Positions 33,974 through 42,811 of a stretch of DNA of 64,000 bases are shown piece by piece (the stretch's first letter is position 1; every line of letters begins with the position of its first letter). This stretch comes from Chryseobacterium sp. (GTDB lineage: Bacteria; Bacteroidota; Bacteroidia; Flavobacteriales; Weeksellaceae). A program made the translations under genes and the position numbers. Location: contig JAPUEB010000023.1 in the NCBI GenBank assembly GCA_027492795.1, positions 17,884 to 81,883 of the forward strand. Direction: 5' to 3'. Under the pieces are notes generated by a model, which did no database searches, had not been told where the DNA came from, and saw only the letters and a list, made by a program, of their open reading frames with translations.

Positions 33974-34774
33974 TCAAATTTTATCGGTAAGGTCCCAAAC
34001 ATTAGGATTATAATTGTCCCAAATTTTCCAGTTGCCGTTTTCTGTTTTCCTTAAAAAGTAGTTTTGGGCGTTCATGGTGTGATAGTGGTGCGTATTACCT
34101 TCTTCATCGATAAAGTTAAGATTCCAGAATTCACTTGTAGAAATTACGATACTCTGTTCGTCCTGGCTTTTCATTTCAATATTGAATATTTCATAATTTG
34201 AATTCCGATTCAGATTCAACAAATATTTCTGGTTTTCCAACTTTCGCATATAATTGCTTATCCGGTTGTAGTAAGGCGAATCGATTATCACAAATTTTTC
34301 CGTTTCGTGCATATTGATTTTTGGTAGCCCGCTGATCAACTTAAATTCACATTCTGCACATCCACGAATGAGCTCTATATAGCTGTTTTGATCTTCAGTG
34401 TTGATGTCTTCCTTAATATCTTCAGAAAGGGTGAGACCTTCATTTTTATTTTTTTGTATAAAATCGTTAAAATTTTCGTACCCAATAAAAATGCAAATTT
34501 TGTCCAAAGTTTTTATAAATCTAAGGTCTGTGGAAGCAGAATCGGAAATCTGATCCTCGAAAAACCGTTTTAAGGTGATTGCCGAAATAGTATTTCCAAT
34601 CTGAAATTTTTTTTCACCTTTCAGTATTGGGTTTTTCATCAAACTTTCGTTGATGATGTTGGATAAGGTGTTGTAGTGGCTTGTCTTCCATACATCCGAA
34701 TATCCAAGCAATGAATTTTTTACCAGCTCGTTCTCCTTAAGTTCGGTTTTTATTTTAGCGAATGTCTTATACAT
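33974..34774 (-). CDS. Uncharacterised protein with Bacteroidota-type TLKRFF region and NTF2-like C-terminus
   Basis: 266 residues from ATG 34774 (a longer TTG-started frame exists). Residues ~45-110 contain KKFQIGNTISAITLKRFFED and FIKTLDKICIFIGYENFNDF, a pattern recurrent in Bacteroidota proteins and possibly DNA binding. The C-terminal ~120 residues contain an NTF2-like arrangement ending with YFLRKTENGNWKIWDNYNPN. There is no signal peptide or TM segment. The function is unknown. Confidence 0.75.
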   Translation of the reverse strand: MYKTFAKIKTELKENELVKNSLLGYSDVWKTSHYNTLSNIINESLMKNPILKGEKKFQIGNTISAITLKRFFEDQISDSASTDLRFIKTLDKICIFIGYENFNDFIQKNKNEGLTLSEDIKEDINTEDQNSYIELIRGCAECEFKLISGLPKINMHETEKFVIIDSPYYNRISNYMRKLENQKYLLNLNRNSNYEIFNIEMKSQDEQSIVISTSEFWNLNFIDEEGNTHHYHTMNAQNYFLRKTENGNWKIWDNYNPNVWDLTDKI

Positions 34775-34849
34775 ATTTTCCCAAATCCGTGTAAAAGTAA
34801 AAAAATAAAACGATTTTGGCAAAGAAGATTTTTGCAGATTGCATATTCA

Positions 34850-35608
34850 TTATAATTCTACCATTACGGGACAATGATCGGAATGAAAAACCTCCTTTAA
34901 AATTACCGCTCGAGAAAGTTTTTCCTTCATTTCGTACGTTACAAAATTGTAATCCAAACGCCATCCTTTGTTTCTCGCCCGTGAATTTTGTCGGTAACTC
35001 CACCACGAATAATTGTCGGGTTGATCATTGAAAAACCGAAAAGTGTCGATAAGTTCACATTCGTCGATAAATTTCGTCATCCAATCTCTTTCAATCGGTA
35101 AAAATCCCGAAACATTTTTCAAGCCTTCAGGATTATGAATGTCAATCGGTTTATGGCATATATTAAAGTCGCCGGAAATCACCAGATTGGGAATTGTTTT
35201 CTTTAAGTTTTTAATGTAATCCAAAAAATCGTAGCAAAACTGCAGCTTAAACTCTAATCTTTCGATATTTGACGCGGATGGAACATACACCGAAATCACA
35301 GAAAAATCTTCATAATCTGCACGAATAATTCGCCCCTCGTTATCGTAACTTTCTATTCCGCAACCGTATTCTACGTGCTTTGGTGCTGTTTTCGAGGCAA
35401 TTCCAACGCCGCTGTAACCTTTTCGCTGTGCAGAATGCCAAAAACTGTGGTAGCCAATTTTTTCAAGACTTTCTATGTCGATTTGGTCGTTTCCCGCCTT
35501 ACTTTCCTGAATGCAAATTACATCTGGATCCGCAACTTTCAGCCAACCTAAAAAATCTTTTGTAAATGCCGCACGAATTCCGTTGACGTTGTAGGAGATA
35601 ATTTTCAT
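34850..35608 (-). CDS. xth: Exodeoxyribonuclease III
   Basis: 252 residues, EEP (endonuclease/exonuclease/phosphatase) fold. MKIISYNVNGIRA, catalytic glutamate in CIQESKAG, SGDFNICHKPID, WWSYRQNSRARNKGWRLDY and terminal SDHCPVMVEL are all intact. It cleaves at AP sites in base excision repair. On the minus strand a TATTTTTG box (35620-35613) lies only 4 nt from the start codon. Confidence 0.96.
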   Translation of the reverse strand: MKIISYNVNGIRAAFTKDFLGWLKVADPDVICIQESKAGNDQIDIESLEKIGYHSFWHSAQRKGYSGVGIASKTAPKHVEYGCGIESYDNEGRIIRADYEDFSVISVYVPSASNIERLEFKLQFCYDFLDYIKNLKKTIPNLVISGDFNICHKPIDIHNPEGLKNVSGFLPIERDWMTKFIDECELIDTFRFFNDQPDNYSWWSYRQNSRARNKGWRLDYNFVTYEMKEKLSRAVILKEVFHSDHCPVMVEL

Positions 35609-35701
35609 ACCCCAAAAATATTAAAAAAGTTGCTGGTTTTTGATTTATTATTGCTGGTTTTTCTACAAACGGAATAAAACAATCTCAAACTACATCAAAC
35701 C

Positions 35702-35740
35702 AAAAAAAGGGCGGAAAAAAACCGAAATTTTTCTCCGCCC
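35702..35740 (-). terminator. Terminator of porX
   Basis: GGGCGG (35709-35714) pairs with CCGCCC (35735-35740); on the minus strand seven T follow. Confidence 0.88.
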
Positions 35741-35774
35741 AGAACCCAAATATCAAATAAACTATGAAAAAAAA

Positions 35775-37316
35775 TTATTTGGGCTCTAAAATACTTATAG
35801 GTACGATGCATTCTTCCAAAGAAATGCCACCGTGCTGATACGTGTCTTTGTAATAATTAACGTAATGATTGTAGTTTTTAGGATACGCCAAGAAAATATT
35901 ATTTTTTGCAAAAATATATTTGGAACTCAAATTTCCTTTTGGTAAGAACAGTTTTTCTGGGTGATTTATTGCCCAAACATCGCCGTCATCAAAGGTTAAG
36001 CTTCTTCCGGTTTTGTAGCGGATGTTTGTAGAGGTTTCTCTGTCGCCCACAACTTTGCTTGGTTTTTTCACATAAATTGTTCCGTGGTCGGTAGTAATTA
36101 CCAATTTGAAACCATTTTCGGCAGCCATTTTTATGATTTTTACCAGCGATGAATTTTCAAACCAATTATAGGTTAAAGAACGGAAGGTTTTGTCGTCCCG
36201 AATTAACTGGTCTATAATATGGTTGTCGGTTTTTGCGTGGCTCAAAATATCGATGAAATTATAAACAATTGTCAATAAATCGTTGTTTTTGTGCTGATTG
36301 AATTCGTCCAAAATTTTTCTCTCAAAATCTGCATTCAATATTTTTAGATATTTCATTGATTTTGATGACAATCCGAGGCGTTTCATCTGGTCTTCCAAAA
36401 ACTCGCGTTCGTGTTCGTTTTTGTTGCCTTCCTCATTATCGTTAAACCATTTATCAGGAAAACGTTTTTCTATTTCCGACGGCAAAAGTCCGGCAAAAAA
36501 GGAATTTCTGGCGTACTGAGTTGCTGTCGGCAAAATGCTGTAATAATAATCTTCGGAAGTTTTGTTGTAGTACTTTGTAAAAAGCGGTTCTATTACTTTC
36601 CACTGGTCGTAGCGAAGGTTATCAATCATCAATAAAAGAACCTTGTCTTTTTCTAGAACCGGTTTTACTTTATCTTTAAATAAAGTATGGCTCATCATCG
36701 GTTTTTCGCTGGAGTTTAGCCAATCTTCGTAATTATTTTCAATAAATTTTGAAAACTGAATGTTGGCTTCCTCTTTCTGCGATTGCAGCAAATCCGAAAA
36801 ATCATTATCAAAAACTTTGTCGAATTTTATTTCCCAGTTCAGGATTTTCTTGTAATATTCCGCCCATTCATCGTAGGATTTCAGGTAAGAAAGCTCCATC
36901 GAAAGATTTCGGAATTCCTGTTGGTAAGTTTGTATTGTACGTTGTTCCACCAAATCATCTTCCTGAAGATTTTTTTTCAGGGAAAGCAAAATTTGGTTGG
37001 GATTTACGGGTTTTAGGATGTAATCGGCAATTTGTGAGCCGATTGCTTCTTCCATAATGTGTTCTTCCTCGCTTTTGGTTACCATAACAATCTTTACGGA
37101 ACTGTCTTTTTCCTTAATCATTGGGATGGCTTCCAACCCAGAAATTCCCGGCATATTTTCATCCAAGAAGGTTAAAGCAAATTTTTGAGATTCTATTAAT
37201 TCTAAGGCTTCGTTCACATTGTTTACAGGAGTAACTTTATAGCCTTTATTTTCTAAAAATACGATATGTGGCCTAAGTAAATCTACCTCATCATCAATCC
37301 AAAGTATTTTCGACAT
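35775..37316 (-). CDS. porX: PorX: response regulator with PglZ phosphodiesterase domain
   Basis: 513 residues. Receiver domain (1-120) with D8/D9, phosphoacceptor D52 in FLDENMPG and K102 region in YILKPVN; a helical middle region; and an alkaline-phosphatase-superfamily PglZ domain (~205-510) with LLMIDNLRYDQW, PTATQYARNSFFAG, NFIDILSHAK, VITTDHGTIYV and THYVNYYKDTYQHGG-like C-terminal motifs including metal-binding D/H. PorX is known to regulate T9SS with PorY and SigP. This fits the T9SS substrates at both ends of the window. A promoter is predicted upstream. Confidence 0.96.
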   Translation of the reverse strand: MSKILWIDDEVDLLRPHIVFLENKGYKVTPVNNVNEALELIESQKFALTFLDENMPGISGLEAIPMIKEKDSSVKIVMVTKSEEEHIMEEAIGSQIADYILKPVNPNQILLSLKKNLQEDDLVEQRTIQTYQQEFRNLSMELSYLKSYDEWAEYYKKILNWEIKFDKVFDNDFSDLLQSQKEEANIQFSKFIENNYEDWLNSSEKPMMSHTLFKDKVKPVLEKDKVLLLMIDNLRYDQWKVIEPLFTKYYNKTSEDYYYSILPTATQYARNSFFAGLLPSEIEKRFPDKWFNDNEEGNKNEHEREFLEDQMKRLGLSSKSMKYLKILNADFERKILDEFNQHKNNDLLTIVYNFIDILSHAKTDNHIIDQLIRDDKTFRSLTYNWFENSSLVKIIKMAAENGFKLVITTDHGTIYVKKPSKVVGDRETSTNIRYKTGRSLTFDDGDVWAINHPEKLFLPKGNLSSKYIFAKNNIFLAYPKNYNHYVNYYKDTYQHGGISLEECIVPISILEPK

Positions 37317-37377
37317 AAATTTTTTTGTTTAGGTTTTTGTGCAGCGCGGCGATAAAGCAACTACACATATAAAGCAC

Positions 37378-37411
37378 CAAAAATACGACCAAAACTTCTT
37401 AATTATACCAA
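37378..37411 (-). promoter_or_regulatory. porX promoter
   Basis: Minus strand TTG (37411-37409), 23 nt, TATTTTTG (37385-37378); leader about 57 nt. Confidence 0.5.
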
Positions 37412-37542
37412 AAAAAAACTTACAATAAGTTAAATTTCAGTTAATTTTTGTGTAATTGTGCTTATACCGCCACATAAAGGCTTCTGATTTACCGAAGCCA
37501 GTAAAAATTCTTTAATTTTGTTCATTATTCTAAAATCAGCTT

Positions 37543-38757
37543 GTGCAGAACAAACTAAAAATTATCAACGACCCTGTTCACGGATTTGTAAAGATTCCCT
37601 ACGAAATTATTTTTGACGTTATTGAGCATCCCTATTTTCAAAGGTTGCGCAGGATTTCACAAACGGGCCTTCTCAACTTAATATTTCCTGGAGCTACACA
37701 TACAAGATTTCACCATGCAATTGGTGCAATGCACCTTATGTTCACTGCACTGGAAGGTTTGAAACTGAAAGGGATAAAAATTACTAAAGAAGAGGAACAA
37801 GCCGCTATGCTTGCTATTTTGATGCACGATATGGGACACGGTCCCTTTTCTCACGCTTTGGAAAATATGCTGATGGACGATTGGCACCACGAAAAACTGT
37901 CGCTGCTACTGATGAACGAAATTAATAAAGAATTTCAAGGCAAACTTTCTATGAGCATAGAAATGTTCCAGGGAAAATATCACCGAAAATTTTTCAATCA
38001 GTTGATATCCTCGCAATTGGATGTGGATCGGTTGGATTATCTGAAGCGAGACAGCTTCTATACCGGTGTAACGGAAGGAAACATCAACACGCAGCGCATC
38101 ATATCCATGATGAATGTGGCAAATGAGGAATTGGTAATAGACGATAAAGGAATTTACTCCATTGAAAATTTTCTTACAGCACGTATGTTTATGTACTGGC
38201 AAGTGTATTATCATAAAACCGCTTCATTAGCCGAACATCTTTTGGTGAAAATTCTGCAAAGAGCAAAAACTCTAACTTTAGCTGGGGAAGATCTTCAGGC
38301 ACCGCATAATCTAAAGTATTTTTTAGAAAAAGAAAAATCTTTGAAGGCCACTGACGAGGATATTCTTAGATTCACAGAGCTGGATGATAATGATATTATA
38401 CAGGCAATGAAACTTTGGACGAAAAATGATGACTTCGTATTATCTTACTTATGCAAATGCGTAACAGAAAGAAAATTGCCGAAAACCACCATTTCCAGTG
38501 TTCCGTTTTCTACTATGGAGATTGAAGAGAAAATCAGTAAAGCCAATAAGTATTTTGGTATTGATGAAGGGGCAGAGTTGGTAGATGAAATCAATAGAAA
38601 CCTTTTGCCCTATAATTCTGAGCAGCAACCTATAATGCTATTGAGAAAAAATGGCGAAAAGGTTCATCTGCATAAGTTTGAAGGACAAATATTATCGTCG
38701 TTTATTACTGCGGATTCCACTCGATATATATTAGCTTTCCCAAGGGAAATTAGTTAA
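37543..38757 (+). CDS. HD-domain phosphohydrolase
   Basis: 404 residues. HTRFHHAIGAMHLM and HDMGHGPFSHALE supply the H...HD...D metal site near residues 45-115; RRISQTGLLNLIFPGATHTRF and LDVDRLDYLKRDSFYTGV are typical of the dNTPase/SAMHD1-like group found in Bacteroidota. It may hydrolyse dNTPs or another nucleotide. GTG 37543 is the only reasonable start. lpxD follows 52 nt later with its own promoter. Confidence 0.9.
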   Translation: MQNKLKIINDPVHGFVKIPYEIIFDVIEHPYFQRLRRISQTGLLNLIFPGATHTRFHHAIGAMHLMFTALEGLKLKGIKITKEEEQAAMLAILMHDMGHGPFSHALENMLMDDWHHEKLSLLLMNEINKEFQGKLSMSIEMFQGKYHRKFFNQLISSQLDVDRLDYLKRDSFYTGVTEGNINTQRIISMMNVANEELVIDDKGIYSIENFLTARMFMYWQVYYHKTASLAEHLLVKILQRAKTLTLAGEDLQAPHNLKYFLEKEKSLKATDEDILRFTELDDNDIIQAMKLWTKNDDFVLSYLCKCVTERKLPKTTISSVPFSTMEIEEKISKANKYFGIDEGAELVDEINRNLLPYNSEQQPIMLLRKNGEKVHLHKFEGQILSSFITADSTRYILAFPREIS

Positions 38758-38775
38758 TATTTTTCACATTGCATT

Positions 38776-38803
38776 TTGTTTTTTAGGGAAATTGTTATCT
38801 TTG
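38776..38803 (+). promoter_or_regulatory. lpxD promoter, apparently leaderless
   Basis: TTG (38776-38778), 17 nt, TATCTTTG (38796-38803); the lpxD ATG begins at 38810, 6 nt after the box. Confidence 0.65.
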
Positions 38804-38809
38804 CAGGAT

Positions 38810-39841
38810 ATGGAATTTACAGCTTCGCAGATTGCAGGTTTTATCAACGGAAAAATCATTGGTGATGGCAACACAGTTATCAAGGGCGTATCGCCAATTG
38901 AGAGAGGGGAGCCGGGTCATCTTTCTTTTGTAGCGCAGGAACGTTTTGCGCCTTATCTTGAAACCTCACAGTGCTCTGTACTTGTAGTTTCACGGAAGCT
39001 TTTAGAAGAAAAAACCTATAAGCCTACCATTATCGCTGTAGATGACGCTTATCTTTCTTTTCAGGTGCTGATGAATCTTTACGAGCAAATGCGCGGAAAG
39101 AAAACCGGAATTGAAGAAGGTTCTAAAATACACGAAACTGCAGAAATTGGAATCGATACCTATGTTGGTTCATTTTCCTATATATCAGAAAAGGCAAAAA
39201 TTGGCGACGGCACTCAAATTCATCCACAGGTTTATATCGGCAAAAATGTAAAAATAGGGCAGAATTGTAGAATAGACAGTGGAGTTAGAATTTATGACTA
39301 CACCATTATTGGCGATAACTGCACCATCCATGCAAACAGCGTAATTGGCAGCGACGGTTTCGGATTTCAACCAACAAAAGAAGGTTATAATAAAATACCC
39401 CAACTTGGGAATGTAGTAGTTGAAGATAACGTTGAAATCGGCTCCAATTGCTGTATAGACAGAGGTACAATTGGTTCTACCATTATTGGTAAAGGCACAA
39501 AAATAGACAACCTCATTCAGATAGCGCATAATGTAAAAATTGGCCAGAACAACGTAATTGCAGCCCAGGCCGGAATTGCAGGTTCCACATCTATTGGAGA
39601 TTGGAATATGATAGGCGGACAAGCCGGAATTGTAGGCCATATTTCTATAGGAAACCAAGTGAAGATTCAGGCTCAGAGCGGTGTAAACTCCAATACAAAA
39701 GACGGCGAAATACTCTACGGGTCTCCTGCGATAAACGCTGGCGAATATAGAAGGAACTATGTACACTTTAGAAAATTTACAGAAATTGTAAAAAGAATTA
39801 ATAACCTAGAAAATAATTCAAAACAGAAACCCAATGAGTGA
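38810..39841 (+). CDS. lpxD: UDP-3-O-acylglucosamine N-acyltransferase
   Basis: 343 residues from ATG 38810. N-terminal uridine-binding domain (FTASQIAGFINGKIIGDG, SFVAQERFAPYLETSQC), then a left-handed beta-helix of hexapeptide repeats (~100-310); the catalytic histidine is in IQIAHNVKIGQN, and GSDGFGFQP matches the acyl-phosphopantetheine site. It adds the second acyl chain in lipid A synthesis. It overlaps lpxC/fabZ by 8 nt. A shorter paralogue lies at 42812. Confidence 0.96.
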   Translation: MEFTASQIAGFINGKIIGDGNTVIKGVSPIERGEPGHLSFVAQERFAPYLETSQCSVLVVSRKLLEEKTYKPTIIAVDDAYLSFQVLMNLYEQMRGKKTGIEEGSKIHETAEIGIDTYVGSFSYISEKAKIGDGTQIHPQVYIGKNVKIGQNCRIDSGVRIYDYTIIGDNCTIHANSVIGSDGFGFQPTKEGYNKIPQLGNVVVEDNVEIGSNCCIDRGTIGSTIIGKGTKIDNLIQIAHNVKIGQNNVIAAQAGIAGSTSIGDWNMIGGQAGIVGHISIGNQVKIQAQSGVNSNTKDGEILYGSPAINAGEYRRNYVHFRKFTEIVKRINNLENNSKQKPNE

Positions 39842-41240
39842 TATGCAAAAAACCCTGAAAGAAGAAGTTACGCTTTCAGGAATAGGGCTGCACACAGGTA
39901 AGGAAGTAACCCTCACCATAAAGCCTGCCAAAGAAAATGCCGGCTTTGTTTTTGTACGTACCGATTTGGAGGGAAATCCCCAAGTTGAAGCCGATGTAAA
40001 CCATGTTACCACCACCGAGAGAGGTACCACTTTGGAAAAGCTAGGTGTAAGAATTCATACATGTGAACATCTTTTGGCTGCATTGGTTGGTTGCGATGTA
40101 GATAATGCCGTTTTAGAAATGAACAGCGCCGAACCCCCGATTTTGGACGGTTCTTCAAAATATTTTGTAGAAGCTATAGAAAAGGCAGGAGTAGTAGAAC
40201 AAGGTATAGCTAGAGAGTATCTTGTGATAAAAGAGGTGCTGAATTATGTTGATCCCAGTTCTGGTTCAGAAATTACCATCATTCCATCCGATAACTATGA
40301 AATTACGACGATGGTAGATTTTGGGACCAAAGTTTTGGGAACTCAAAATGCAACCTTGAAGGATATTTCCGAATTTGGAACAGAGATTGCCTCCGCACGA
40401 ACCTTCAGCTTCCTTCATGAACTTGAAATGCTTTTGGATGCAGGTTTAATTAAAGGTGGAGATATTTCTAATGCAATTGTATATGTAGATAAAGAACTCA
40501 CTGCAGAAACCGCAGAAAAACTAAAAAAGGCATTCGGAAAAGATAAAGTCTCCATACGTCCCAACGGAATATTAGACAACCTTACACTCAATTATCCTAA
40601 TGAGGCTGCAAGACACAAACTTCTCGATGTAATAGGGGATTTAGCTTTGGTTGGGGTGAAAATTAAAGGAAAAGTTATTGCCAATAAGCCCGGGCATTTT
40701 GTAAATACACAGTTTGCAAAAAAACTTAACCGACAATGGAAACTTCAGAAAAAGAAAAATGTACCAGATTTCGATCTTTCAAAACCACCAGTTTTTGATA
40801 TCAAAGGAATCATGAGACTTATGCCTCATCGCTATCCATTCCTACTGATAGATAAAGTTTTGGAGCTTTCTGAAACACATGTTGTAGGATTAAAAAATGT
40901 TACCTTCAACGAGCCGTATTTTGTGGGCCACTTTCCAAAAGAACCAGTAATGCCTGGAGTGTTGCAAGTTGAAGCTTTGGCACAAACAGGTGGAATACTT
41001 GTGCTTGCAAGCGTACCGGATCCCGAAAACTATTCCACCTATTTTATTAAGATAGATAAGGTGAAATTCAAGAAAAAAGTAGTTCCTGGTGACACTATTA
41101 TTTTTAAAATTGAACTTATTTCACCAATCAGAAGAGGAATAGTTCACATGCAGGGTTATGGATATGTAGGAGAAAACGTTGTGGTAGAAGCAGAATTAAT
41201 GGCACAAGTTGCTAAAAATAAAACCGAGGAACAACAATGA
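39834..41240 (+). CDS. lpxC: Bifunctional LpxC deacetylase / FabZ dehydratase
   Basis: 468 residues. LpxC (1-~300): zinc ligands in HTCEHLLAAL and HKLLDVIGDLALVG, with NSAEPPILDGSS and HFVNTQFAKKLNR-like family blocks. FabZ (~320-465): LMPHRYPFLLIDKV with catalytic histidine, and GHFPKEPVMPGVLQVEALAQ with glutamate. LpxC commits to lipid A; FabZ dehydrates 3-hydroxyacyl-ACP, the acyl donor used by LpxA/LpxD, so the fusion couples the two fates of that substrate. The fusion is standard in Bacteroidota. The stop codon overlaps lpxA (ATGA). Confidence 0.97.
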   Translation: MSDMQKTLKEEVTLSGIGLHTGKEVTLTIKPAKENAGFVFVRTDLEGNPQVEADVNHVTTTERGTTLEKLGVRIHTCEHLLAALVGCDVDNAVLEMNSAEPPILDGSSKYFVEAIEKAGVVEQGIAREYLVIKEVLNYVDPSSGSEITIIPSDNYEITTMVDFGTKVLGTQNATLKDISEFGTEIASARTFSFLHELEMLLDAGLIKGGDISNAIVYVDKELTAETAEKLKKAFGKDKVSIRPNGILDNLTLNYPNEAARHKLLDVIGDLALVGVKIKGKVIANKPGHFVNTQFAKKLNRQWKLQKKKNVPDFDLSKPPVFDIKGIMRLMPHRYPFLLIDKVLELSETHVVGLKNVTFNEPYFVGHFPKEPVMPGVLQVEALAQTGGILVLASVPDPENYSTYFIKIDKVKFKKKVVPGDTIIFKIELISPIRRGIVHMQGYGYVGENVVVEAELMAQVAKNKTEEQQ

Positions 41241-42025
41241 TACACCAATTAGCAGCCGTTGACAAACGTGCAAAAATTGCAAAAAATGTAATTGTGGAAC
41301 CATTCACTACTATCGCTGCTGATGTGGAAATAGATGAAGGAACTTGGATTGGCCCCAACGTAACCATTATGGATGGCGCAAGAATAGGTAAAAACTGCAG
41401 AATTTTTCCTGGAACGGTAATTTCTGCAATTCCACAAGACTTAAAATTCGATGGTGAGGATACACAGGTTATTATTGGGGACGGAACTACAATCCGAGAA
41501 TGTGTTACCATCAACCGTGGTACAAAAGCCCTCGGATACACAAAACTTGGTAAAGATTGCTTGATTATGGCAACGTCTCACATTGCACACGACTGTGTTA
41601 TCGGAAACAATGTGATTATTGTAAACGGTTGCGGAATTGCAGGACACGTGGAAATTGGCGATTTTACAGTGATGGGAGGACTTTCTGCGGTTCATCAATT
41701 TGGAAAAATAGGAAAACACGTGATGATTTCCGGAGGAACTTTGGTTAGAAAAGACATTCCGCCTTATATAAAGGTAGCTAGAGAGCCGATGAGTTATGCG
41801 GGAATTAACTCTGTAGGTTTAAGGAGGAGGGGTTTCAGCAATGAGAAAATCTTTGAAATCCAAAAAATTTACCGCTATCTTTTTCAAATGAAGATGAATG
41901 TTTCGCAAGCAACAAGCATCATCGAAAAAGAAATGCTTCCCACTGCAGAACGCGATGAAATTTTAGAATTTATCAAAAATTCTCCTCGCGGAATCGTGAA
42001 AGGTTACGGAACAGGGAAGGAGTAA
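41237..42025 (+). CDS. lpxA: UDP-N-acetylglucosamine acyltransferase
   Basis: 262 residues; hexapeptide beta-helix (1-~185) and C-terminal helices. ISAIPQDLKFDGEDTQVIIGD and SHIAHDCVIGNN (catalytic histidine) are diagnostic. First step of lipid A synthesis. It is the third gene of the lpx operon and starts within the lpxC stop codon. Confidence 0.97.
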   Translation: MIHQLAAVDKRAKIAKNVIVEPFTTIAADVEIDEGTWIGPNVTIMDGARIGKNCRIFPGTVISAIPQDLKFDGEDTQVIIGDGTTIRECVTINRGTKALGYTKLGKDCLIMATSHIAHDCVIGNNVIIVNGCGIAGHVEIGDFTVMGGLSAVHQFGKIGKHVMISGGTLVRKDIPPYIKVAREPMSYAGINSVGLRRRGFSNEKIFEIQKIYRYLFQMKMNVSQATSIIEKEMLPTAERDEILEFIKNSPRGIVKGYGTGKE

Positions 42026-42140
42026 TTGAGTTTGAGAGTGGGAGAGTTTGAGCGTAAAAACTGAAACTTAAGACTTGAAACTTTAAACAAAAAATTAATA
42101 ATCAGTTCAAGACCTTAAACCTTGAACATCAAACTTTAAA
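42026..42140. repeat. Family C and B-like repeats between lpxA and efp
   Basis: GAGTTTGAGAGTGGGAGAGT (42028-42047) and then units like ACTTGAAACTTTAAAC in both orientations up to the efp start. No promoter was clear. Confidence 0.7.
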
Positions 42141-42153
42141 CAAAATTTTTTAA

Positions 42154-42717
42154 ATGGCAACAAGCAACGATATCAAAAAAGGATTATGTATTGAATACAG
42201 CAACGATATCTACAAAGTAATTGAGTTTCTACACGTAAAACCTGGGAAAGGTCCCGCTTTCGTGAGAACAAAATTAAAATCGGTAACCAATGGAAAAGTG
42301 ATCGACAATACTTTTTCTGCAGGACACAAAATTGATGAGGTGAAAGTGATCACTAGAAAGTTTCAATATCTGTATGATGATGAAAATGGTTTTCATTTCA
42401 TGAATAATGATGACTTTTCGCAATTGTATCTTAACAAAGAAATGATTGAAAATTCACAGTTTATGAAAGCTGGTGAAGAAGTGACCATCATTTTGAAGGA
42501 AGCAGATGAAACGCCACTTTCTGCGGAAATTCCTCCAACAGTATATTTGGATGTTGTGGAAGCAGATCCCGGCGTAAAAGGAAATACTGCGACAAACGCT
42601 CTGAAAAACGCTATCGTGGAAACTGGAGCAAGAGTAATGGTTCCGCTTTTCATCGAGCCGGGCGACAGGATTAAGGTAAACACCGAAGACGGTTCTTACC
42701 TGGAAAGAGTAAAATAA
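42154..42717 (+). CDS. efp: Elongation factor P
   Basis: 187 residues, three beta domains. K32 in KPGKGPAFVRTK is the position modified in many bacteria; C-terminal VDTEDGSYLERVK-like (residues ~172-187) binds mRNA near the P site. It prevents stalling at polyproline. Placement between lpxA and the second lpxD-like gene is common in related genomes. Confidence 0.97.
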   Translation: MATSNDIKKGLCIEYSNDIYKVIEFLHVKPGKGPAFVRTKLKSVTNGKVIDNTFSAGHKIDEVKVITRKFQYLYDDENGFHFMNNDDFSQLYLNKEMIENSQFMKAGEEVTIILKEADETPLSAEIPPTVYLDVVEADPGVKGNTATNALKNAIVETGARVMVPLFIEPGDRIKVNTEDGSYLERVK

Positions 42718-42811
42718 CATCAGGAAGCAGGAAGTTGAAAAATTTCCTGTTTTTCGTTTTAAAATCATTCAAAAAACTTCGGTCTTCTCACTTCAAACTT
42801 CAAGCTTTAAA

